A stretch of DNA of 33,225 bases from Prescottella agglutinans (lineage in GTDB: Bacteria; Actinomycetota; Actinomycetes; Mycobacteriales; Mycobacteriaceae): assembly GCF_004011865.1 (NCBI RefSeq), contig NZ_RKLP01000014.1, forward strand, positions 1-33,225, given 5' to 3'. The translations under genes and the position numbers were made by a program. Every line of letters begins with the position of its first letter. The stretch's first letter is position 1. The notes beneath the pieces are model-generated. The model had not been told where the DNA came from, did not search any database, and was given only the letters and a program-made list of their open reading frames with translations. Below, one piece after another: positions 1-5,047 of the stretch.

Positions 1-130
1 GTGCGGGCATTACGGTGGGACACGAGAACCTCCGAGCGGATGTGGGCCTTAGACAAGCCACACCCCACTCGGAGGTTCTCTTCACATCAAGCCGACACGC
101 CCGCTACCAACGTCCTGGCCGGGTACACCT
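1..130. other. Unassigned left-edge sequence with a 13-bp inverted repeat
   Basis: No gene is confidently supported here. Frame 1 is open from the window edge to a TAG at 130-132 and could be the last 43 codons of a gene entering from the left, but I recognise no family. Positions 24-36 and 68-80 form a perfect 13-bp inverted repeat (GAGAACCTCCGAG / CTCGGAGGTTCTC) separated by 31 nt. The sequence ends at a CTAG, where the next feature, an IS end, begins. It may be the remnant of another mobile element or the 3' end of a disrupted gene. Confidence 0.4.
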
Positions 131-207
131 AGGGCGTGTCTCCCAACTGGGCAAGGTTCAGGTGGGTTTCTTGAGGCGTGTCGCGGTTTCAGTTGCTCTC
201 GGATGCC
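131..207 (+). mobile_element. Truncated left end of an IS5-family (IS427-type) element
   Basis: The segment starts with the inverted-repeat-like AGGGCGTGTCT. It contains a GTG (178) followed by the first codons of a transposase, VSRFQLLSDA. These codons match the N-terminus of the intact transposase at 898 with one base difference over about 31 bp. Homology stops abruptly after position 207, so only the terminal repeat, leader and about 10 codons survive. The outer bases (CTAGGGCGTGTCT, 129-141) match the reverse complement of the right end of the downstream element (CTAGGGCATGTCT) at 12 of 13 positions. Those two ends are therefore more alike than the two ends of the intact copy. Confidence 0.75.
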
Positions 208-366
208 CCAGACAGGTGCACAGACCGGGCCCGTCTGCGACCGCAGACGGCGACCCCATCGGGACGGGGCGATGCAACGGAGGTCGGGAATGGCCGCGCC
301 GTACCATCGCAGTGAGCGCGAAGCGCCAGGCCGAGATTCCGGCACCGGTGTGAGGGAGGGGCCAGG

Positions 367-825
367 ATGTTCGGTTGGAAGAAGAAGCGCAACGATTCGA
401 AGATGACGCTCGACGATGTGATGTCGAAGCTCAGGCCTGACCTGAGTCGGGAATCGCTCGGAGTCGGGCCCGACTTCCCGGGCGTCGCCCCGAACCCGCT
501 CATGAGCAGTGATGCACGCAAGCGCAATGCCGAACTGCGTACGGGGGCGCTTGCGCTCGGCGTTCTCGTCGACTGGCGGGAGGTCAACAGCAATCCACGC
601 GTGGTCCTGATGCTCGACGTGGAGACCGCCGATGGCATCTCGTTCCGCGGTATCGCAGACGAAAGCCTCACGATCACCCAGCTCACCGGACTCGCCCCAG
701 GACAGATGTTGCCCGTGCGCTACCGGCCGGCCGTCATGGACCACTATGTCGCCCTTGCCCGGGACGCGGACCCCGCCCACGTGCAGCAGCTCTCTGACGA
801 GATCGCGAGCCGCAAGCGGACCTGA
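367..825 (+). CDS. Hypothetical protein, 152 aa, passenger between IS sequences
   Basis: I cannot assign a function. The start is ATG 367, preceded by a purine-rich GAGGGAGGGG site. The N-terminus is basic (MFGWKKKRN), followed by a predicted helical stretch. Residues about 60-125 resemble a small beta-rich domain seen repeatedly in actinobacterial membrane and SHOCT-type proteins: a 'G.L.D...VN.NPRV.L.LDVET..G..FRG' strand pattern followed by 'L.PGQMLPVRYRP'. No signal peptide or membrane segment is visible, so a cytoplasmic protein is likely. The gene lies between a truncated IS end (131-207) and an intact IS (850-1790), about 25 bp from the latter. It could be an IS-carried passenger or a native gene trapped between two insertions. 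Confidence 0.7.
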   Translation: MFGWKKKRNDSKMTLDDVMSKLRPDLSRESLGVGPDFPGVAPNPLMSSDARKRNAELRTGALALGVLVDWREVNSNPRVVLMLDVETADGISFRGIADESLTITQLTGLAPGQMLPVRYRPAVMDHYVALARDADPAHVQQLSDEIASRKRT

Positions 826-849
826 CCCGAAGCCATTGGCCGGATCCCC

Positions 850-1790
850 AGGATGTGTCTGGCGAAGGTTGAGCGTTCTGGCTGGAACGCTGGTCCCGTG
901 TCGCGTTTTCAGTTGCTCTCGGATGCCCAGTGGTCGTTGATCGCGGGGATGCTCCCGAGGCCGACGGGACGTCCGGGCAGGAAGTTCTCGGATGCGCGGT
1001 TGATGGTCGAGGGGATCATCTACCGCTATCGGTGCGGGATCGCGTGGCGTGATCTTCCCGAGTCGTTCGGGCCGTGGCAGACAGTGTGGACGTGGCATCA
1101 CCGGATGGCTGTCGAGGGCACCTGGGACAAGGTGCTGGCGACGCTCACCGCGCAGGCGGACGCGGAGGGGCTGATCGATTGGTCGCTGTCGGTGGACTCG
1201 ACGATCACTCGCGCGCATCAGCATGCGACGAACACGATCCGCCCCACAGGGGGATGGGGCGAACTACACGAATCCAGCGGTCGAGCCGCCTGATCACGGG
1301 ATCGGCCGCTCGCGGGGTGGGTTGTCGACGAAGATCCATCAGCTCGTCGATGGCAACGGGCTGCCTCTGGTCACGCTGATCACTCCCGGCCAGGCCGGGG
1401 ATTCTCCGATGCTGTTGCAGCTTCTGGAGCAGTTGCGCGTCGGACGGCAGATCGGGCGACCGCGCACGAGACCGGATGCGGTCCGCGGAGACAAGGCGTA
1501 CTCGTCCCGCGCGATCCGGAAGCATCTGCGCGAGCGTGGTATCAAGGCCGTCATCCCTGAACCCAGAGACCAGCAGGGGCACCGCAAACGTCGCGGCTCA
1601 CGCGGCGGCAGGCCTGTCGGGCTCGACGCCGCCGATTACAAGAACCGCAACGTGATCGAACGCCGGTTCTGCCAGACCAAGCAATGGCGAGGCCTCGCCA
1701 CCCGCTACGACAAGCACGCGATCGTCTACCGAGCTGCCGTCCTCATCCACGCCGCAATCGCCTGGACCCACGCTTTGTCAGACATGCCCT
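850..1790 (+). mobile_element. Insertion sequence, IS5 family, IS427-type, about 940 bp
   Basis: The element has two overlapping transposase frames between imperfect terminal inverted repeats. The left end AGGATGTGTCTGGCGAAGG (850-868) matches the reverse complement of the right end, AGGGCATGTCTGACAAAGC, at most positions. The right end abuts TA (1790-1791), as expected for IS5-family members that duplicate a short TA-type target. The left flank is CA, not TA, so a simple direct target duplication is not seen. This fits a rearranged or nested insertion; the truncated related end at 131-207 does carry the TA flank. The exact left boundary is uncertain by a few bases. Confidence 0.8.
898..1293 (+). 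CDS. IS5-family transposase OrfA (N-terminal half)
   Basis: This is the N-terminal part of a DDE transposase. The GTG at 898 (VSRFQLLSDAQWSLI) is preferred because the truncated copy at 178 has the same start and the element's end lies only 48 bp upstream. An ATG at 853 would fall inside the terminal repeat. The N-terminus matches the DUF4096-type helix-turn-helix domain typical of IS5 transposases (IYRYRCGIAWRDLPESFGPW). The first catalytic Asp is in SVDSTITRAHQHA. The frame closes at 1293 after overlapping OrfB, which continues the protein in the +1 frame. It is probably expressed as an OrfAB fusion by frameshifting near the G-run at 1249-1253. Confidence 0.85.
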   Translation: MSRFQLLSDAQWSLIAGMLPRPTGRPGRKFSDARLMVEGIIYRYRCGIAWRDLPESFGPWQTVWTWHHRMAVEGTWDKVLATLTAQADAEGLIDWSLSVDSTITRAHQHATNTIRPTGGWGELHESSGRAA

Positions 1791-1792
1791 AG
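1223..1792 (+). CDS. IS5-family transposase OrfB (catalytic half)
   Basis: This is the C-terminal part of the DDE transposase. Homology resumes right after the G-run (DGANYTNPAVEPPDHGIGRS) and continues through RGGLSTKIHQLVDGNG. The second catalytic Asp is in RGDKAYSSRAIRKHL and the Glu is in RNVIERRFCQTKQWRGLATR. The first ATG, 1223, is only the top of the open frame; the biological product is expected to join from OrfA near 1250. All three acidic residues of the DDE triad are present across the two frames, so the enzyme could be active if the +1 shift occurs. The TAG stop at 1790-1792 overlaps the stop codon of the convergent aldolase gene, within a palindromic CTAG. Confidence 0.85.
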   Translation: MRRTRSAPQGDGANYTNPAVEPPDHGIGRSRGGLSTKIHQLVDGNGLPLVTLITPGQAGDSPMLLQLLEQLRVGRQIGRPRTRPDAVRGDKAYSSRAIRKHLRERGIKAVIPEPRDQQGHRKRRGSRGGRPVGLDAADYKNRNVIERRFCQTKQWRGLATRYDKHAIVYRAAVLIHAAIAWTHALSDMP

Positions 1793-2682
1793 CGGCGGAC
1801 ACTCTCGAGCGCGCCGACAATCGCCGCGGGGTCACCGGCGGGCAGCAACGGCAACCGGACGTTCGCGCTCGATATCCGGCCCTGGGCATGAAGAACGGCC
1901 TTGATGACGGTGGGGTTGGGCTCGGACATGAGCGCGCACGCAGGCCCCACGAGACCGTTGCCCAGAGTCCGTGCGTCGACGGATCTTCCGCTGCGCCACA
2001 GACGGAACAGTTCGACGAAGTCGCGAGCGCACACGTTCGCCGTCGCCAGGATCGCGCCCGATGCACCCATCGCCAGTAGCGGCGAGACCAGCGTGTCCTC
2101 CCCCGCGAGGACCGCGAACGAGTCCATGGAGGCAGTCTCCGCGAGCAGCATCGCGGTGTCGGTGTCGACCGCGCCGGCGGCCTGCTTGATCCCGACGATA
2201 TGCGGGTGCTCCGCGAGTCGGACGATGGACTCCCAACCCAGTTCTCGGCCGGTGCGATACGGAACGTTGTAGAGAATCAACGGCAACCGGCTGCGATCGG
2301 CGAGGTACTCGAAGTGCGACACGACTCCGGCCTCGGACGGGCGGGTGTAGTACGGCACGACGACCAGGACGCCCGCGACGTGGCCGTTCTCGCCCAGTTC
2401 CTCGACGGCGCGCACGGTGCCGGCCGTGTCGTTGGATCCGGCCCCGACCACGAGCGGGACGCCGTGCTCGCGGCACACCCTCCCGCAGATCTCCAGGACG
2501 TCACGGCGTTCCTCGGGGCCCAGCGCGGACGGCTCCGCAGTGGTCCCCAGCGCGACGATCCCGGCCGCACCCTCCTCGATCACGCTGTGCGCGAGTCGTT
2601 CCAGATCGGCCACCGCGACCTCGCCGTCGTCGGTGAACGGTGTCACGAGTGGGACGTAGATTCCTGCTGGTCGGAAGGTCAT
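1789..2682 (-). CDS. DapA-family class I aldolase (dihydrodipicolinate synthase / N-acetylneuraminate lyase superfamily)
   Basis: The 297-aa product has the normal length of the DapA/NanA TIM-barrel family, whose members make or break C-C bonds of pyruvate adducts through a lysine Schiff base. Visible residues are Lys166 in GIKQAAG (Schiff base), Tyr138 in YNVP with Arg143 in YRTG, the threonine pair Thr47-Thr48 in GTTAE, and YYTRPSE. The family motif is usually GTTGE, so Gly is replaced by Ala here. The start is ATG at 2682. The gene sits alone and divergent from a LysR gene rather than beside lysine-biosynthesis genes. A catabolic aldolase or dehydratase of unknown substrate is therefore as likely as true DapA, and I give no symbol. 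An IS abuts its stop codon. Confidence 0.85.
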   Translation of the reverse strand: MTFRPAGIYVPLVTPFTDDGEVAVADLERLAHSVIEEGAAGIVALGTTAEPSALGPEERRDVLEICGRVCREHGVPLVVGAGSNDTAGTVRAVEELGENGHVAGVLVVVPYYTRPSEAGVVSHFEYLADRSRLPLILYNVPYRTGRELGWESIVRLAEHPHIVGIKQAAGAVDTDTAMLLAETASMDSFAVLAGEDTLVSPLLAMGASGAILATANVCARDFVELFRLWRSGRSVDARTLGNGLVGPACALMSEPNPTVIKAVLHAQGRISSANVRLPLLPAGDPAAIVGALESVRR

Positions 2683-2718
2683 GCACCAAGCCTCACCGAC
2701 CGCAGGATCAAGATCCAG

Positions 2719-2743
2719 TTACGGTTTCCGATTCCAAACGTAA
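2719..2743. promoter_or_regulatory. Candidate LysR operator in the divergent aldolase/LysR intergenic region
   Basis: In the 70-bp gap between the two divergent starts, positions 2719-2743 form an interrupted inverted repeat: TTACGGTTT, then a short spacer, then AAACGTAA. The outer arms TTACG and CGTAA are perfect. Size and AT-richness fit a LysR-type box. It lies just upstream of the regulator start (2753), a usual position for autoregulation combined with control of the divergent gene. Binding is inferred. Confidence 0.5.
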
Positions 2744-2752
2744 GCTGATCTG

Positions 2753-3661
2753 ATGCTCGACATTCGCAGGCTCAGGCTTCTTCGCGAGCTCGCGCACCGC
2801 GGGACCATCGCGGCGGTCGCGGAGGCGCTCTCGTACACGCCCTCGGCGGTGTCGCAACAACTGGCGGCACTCGAGCGTGAGGCCGGTCGGCCGCTGTTGA
2901 CACGGACGGGACGTCGAGTAAGCCTCACCCCGGCGGGCGCGGTTCTGGTCGAGCACACCGAGGCGATTCTCGCTGACCTCGAGCGGGCCGAATCCGCACT
3001 CGCCGCGAGCGACGCCGGGCTGTCTGGATCGGTTCGGCTGGGGGCGTTCCCCACCGCCCTCCAGGCGCTGGTGTTGCCAGCGCTCCTCGAAATCGGTCGC
3101 GCCGAACCGGAGTTGGAGGTGACCGTGACCGAGGCCGATCCGGCCGATGCACCGGACCGGCTGCGGGGCGGCCGGTTGGACCTCGCGCTGGTCCACGAAT
3201 ACGACAACGTCCCCACCGCCGTGGGATCCGGCATCGAACTCGAACCACTGCTCGACGAGATCGTCTACCTGGCCTCCGCCGCGACGCCTGACTCTCCCGG
3301 CGTCGCCGGCATCCGCGACCACTCCGGGAGTCGCTGGATCCTCGGTAACCCCGGAACCCTCTGCCACACCATGGCGGTTCGCACCTGCCAGTCCCAGGGG
3401 TTCGAACCACGCGTCACCCATCAGGTCGACGACTTCGCTACCGTCCTCCGACTCGTCGCCGCCGGCGCCGGTGTGGCGCTGGTTCCGCAGCTGGGGGCGA
3501 TCGATTCCCCTGCAGGGGTGGTGCTCACGCCTCTGCCGATCGGTAGGCGTACCCGGATCGCCTACCGCCGTGGCAACCGATCCCAGCCGGCATTCGCCGC
3601 GGTGACTGACGAACTGCATCGCGCGGCCCGCCACCTTCACGTCACGGCCCACGGCAGCTGA
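2753..3661 (+). CDS. LysR-family transcriptional regulator
   Basis: The 302-aa product has standard LysR length and layout. An N-terminal winged helix-turn-helix (residues about 1-60; LSYTPSAVSQQLAALEREAG, then LLTRTGRRVSLTPAGAVL) is followed by a linker helix and a periplasmic-binding-like effector domain from about residue 88. The effector domain ends with the typical AAGAGVALVPQLG segment. The start is ATG 2753. It is divergent from the DapA-like aldolase with a palindromic site between them, so it probably senses a substrate or product of that aldolase and controls its transcription. The ligand cannot be told from sequence. Confidence 0.92.
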   Translation: MLDIRRLRLLRELAHRGTIAAVAEALSYTPSAVSQQLAALEREAGRPLLTRTGRRVSLTPAGAVLVEHTEAILADLERAESALAASDAGLSGSVRLGAFPTALQALVLPALLEIGRAEPELEVTVTEADPADAPDRLRGGRLDLALVHEYDNVPTAVGSGIELEPLLDEIVYLASAATPDSPGVAGIRDHSGSRWILGNPGTLCHTMAVRTCQSQGFEPRVTHQVDDFATVLRLVAAGAGVALVPQLGAIDSPAGVVLTPLPIGRRTRIAYRRGNRSQPAFAAVTDELHRAARHLHVTAHGS

Positions 3662-3687
3662 CCGCTGTCGCACAACGCCGCCACGAC

Positions 3688-3713
3688 TGTCGAGATGCAG
3701 CGCAGATTAGCGA
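3688..3713 (+). repeat. 26-bp inverted repeat, left copy
   Basis: This copy (TGTCGAGATGCAGCG, then CAGATTAGCGA) recurs in inverted orientation at 4310-4335 with 25 of 26 bases matching. The pair brackets the small membrane-protein gene at 3762-4172. It is intergenic, between the 3' ends of two convergent genes. Confidence 0.85.
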
Positions 3714-3726
3714 GACACGCCCCGCT

Positions 3727-3768
3727 ACTTTGACGGGCCTCGGGCGAGTCGCCGAAGTTCGTCAAAGT
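3727..3768 (-). terminator. Possible terminator of the small membrane-protein gene
   Basis: The nine-base arms ACTTTGACG (3727-3735) and CGTCAAAGT (3760-3768) are perfectly complementary. The 24-nt loop contains a second small hairpin, GGCGA-G-TCGCC. The structure overlaps the stop codon of the minus-strand gene. There is no long T-run, so intrinsic termination is plausible but unproven. Confidence 0.45.
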
Positions 3769-4172
3769 TTGTCGCTCTTGGCGGCATGCTTGGCGCGAAG
3801 GGCCTCGAGTTGGGCAGACTTGGCCGCGGCCCTGCGTTCGCGGGTGGCGGCGGTACGACGCGGAGCCGGTGCCGGGACTGGAGGTCGGCGGGGAATGCCC
3901 GGGCGACGCGCCGCGGGCCGCGGAGGCGCGGGGGCTTCGGCGGTGCGCACCGCGTCGGCCAGCAAGATGAACGGGACGGTGAAGACCAAGAAGAAGATTC
4001 GGTACTCACCGCTGTGGAAGAACACGGCCAGGTAGATGCCGTAGCTCAGGAACGCGGTGCCGATGAGACCGTTGAAAACGTGGCGGCCGGGGTGCAGTCC
4101 GGAGGCCACCAGCGCAAAAACGATCAAGACGATTCCGCTGACGAACAGCATCGTCACATAGAAGCCGAACAC
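3762..4172 (-). CDS. Small membrane protein with three membrane segments and a basic Ala/Arg/Pro tail
   Basis: The 136-aa product starts at GTG 4172, with a GGGGGAAA ribosome site just upstream. Three hydrophobic segments are visible at about residues 5-27, 33-51 and 56-74. A long tail follows that is rich in Pro, Arg, Ala and Lys and ends in a predicted charged helix (RRAAAKSAQLEALRAKHAAK). The positive tail should be cytoplasmic. I do not recognise a named family; similar small uncharacterised membrane proteins are common in actinobacteria. The gene is convergent with the LysR gene and is enclosed by the 26-bp inverted repeat. Confidence 0.75.
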   Translation of the reverse strand: MFGFYVTMLFVSGIVLIVFALVASGLHPGRHVFNGLIGTAFLSYGIYLAVFFHSGEYRIFFLVFTVPFILLADAVRTAEAPAPPRPAARRPGIPRRPPVPAPAPRRTAATRERRAAAKSAQLEALRAKHAAKSDKL

Positions 4173-4472
4173 GTATTTCCCCCGTCACGAGCAGATCGAA
4201 CGATGATCAACCTAGATCACCGGCGCCGCGTTCGAGCAGCACTTTCAGGCAAAGACCAGGTCAACGGCGTCGAGGGTCGGCTGCGGTCTAGCTGAACTAC
4301 CGTCGCGCTTCGCTAATCTTCGCTGCATCTCGACAACACGACCGCGCGCAGCCTACGGGCGCGGCAGCGCGTCACCCATGCCACAACCATCGGCCTTCGG
4401 GAATTCCCACTGTTCCGTCCCGCCCGGATTCGGGGCGTCGGGCGCTGCGTGTCGACACACTCGCGGCGGCTA
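4173..4472. other. 300-bp intergenic region carrying the right inverted-repeat copy
   Basis: No gene is supported between the small membrane-protein start and the ankyrin-gene stop. The region holds the right copy of the 26-bp inverted repeat (4310-4335). It also has a weak GC hairpin (CCGCGC 4342-4347 / GCGCGG 4359-4364) and presumably the promoter of the membrane-protein gene. A TTGACC -35-like hexamer lies on the minus strand at 4259-4264, but no convincing -10 box follows. Nothing else stands out. Confidence 0.5.
4310..4335 (-). repeat. 26-bp inverted repeat, right copy
   Basis: This is the reverse complement of 3688-3713 with one mismatch (A in place of C after GCAGCG). It lies about 138 bp upstream of the membrane-protein start, between that gene and the ankyrin gene. 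The inner edges of the two copies are 596 bp apart. Confidence 0.85.
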
Positions 4473-5039
4473 TCAACCCAGGTGGCGTTCCAAGCTCTCC
4501 ACCAGAGGCCGATACGCAACCTTCTTGGCGAAATCCAGGGGGCTTTGCCCATTCTTCTCGTTCTTGTACCGAGGATCCGCACCGTGATTCAGGTACATTT
4601 CGACCAGTTGCACATCCTCCGGTTCCTTGACGTGGAAGACGGCGTACCACAGTGGCTGTCCCCCGTAGCGATCCGAAATCGCCAGGTCCGCCCCGTGCCG
4701 AAGCAGCAGTTCCGCGATTCTCACTTTGTTTTCGATACGCGTCCAGGTAATCGGCTGACGCTCCGGAAGCAGGTGCAGGGCCGTCCGTCCTTCGATGTTC
4801 TGAAGATTCGGATCTGCTCCATGATCCAAAAGCAGTTCGATCGATTCTGTGCGCTCCATTTCCACTGCCAGCATCAGCGGAGTGTGCAGCATGCCCTTCT
4901 CGACCTCGTCGACATCCCACCCATGCCCGACCAGCAATTCCTTCAGCTGCGACGGATCTTCCTTCATTGCCGATCTGTGGAGGCGGTACTCGTCCTGCTG
5001 CACGGCCTTCGCCGCGCGGCGCTTCCAGAAGGTCTTCAC
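4473..5039 (-). CDS. Ankyrin-repeat protein
   Basis: The 188-aa product starts at the proposed GTG 5039, 8 bp after the ppc stop; ATG 4967 (MKEDPS) is an alternative, and neither has a strong ribosome site. Several ankyrin repeats are visible: HTPLMLAVEMERTESIELLL then DHGADPNLQN; GRTALHLL; VRIAELLLRHGADLAISD; GGQPLWYAVF; VEMYLNHGADPRYKNEKNGQ, then SPLDFAKK. The fold implies a protein-binding role. No signal peptide or membrane segment is seen, so it is cytoplasmic. Base composition is unlike its neighbours: 4501-4560 has 34 G/C of 60 and 4561-4620 has 31 of 60, while ppc is far richer. This suggests horizontal acquisition. Stand-alone ankyrin proteins often occur as immunity or antitoxin partners, but no toxin gene lies beside it here. 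Confidence 0.82.
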   Translation of the reverse strand: MKTFWKRRAAKAVQQDEYRLHRSAMKEDPSQLKELLVGHGWDVDEVEKGMLHTPLMLAVEMERTESIELLLDHGADPNLQNIEGRTALHLLPERQPITWTRIENKVRIAELLLRHGADLAISDRYGGQPLWYAVFHVKEPEDVQLVEMYLNHGADPRYKNEKNGQSPLDFAKKVAYRPLVESLERHLG

Positions 5040-5047
5040 CGCGACAG

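Noticed and set aside
15-353. 112-codon plus-strand frame at the left edge
   Set aside because: It runs through the inverted repeat and the truncated IS end, has no ribosome site, and has no family resemblance.
3396-3412. GGGGTTCGAACCACG, resembling a tRNA T-arm
   Set aside because: It lies in frame inside the LysR effector domain. No acceptor, D or anticodon stems can be built around it.
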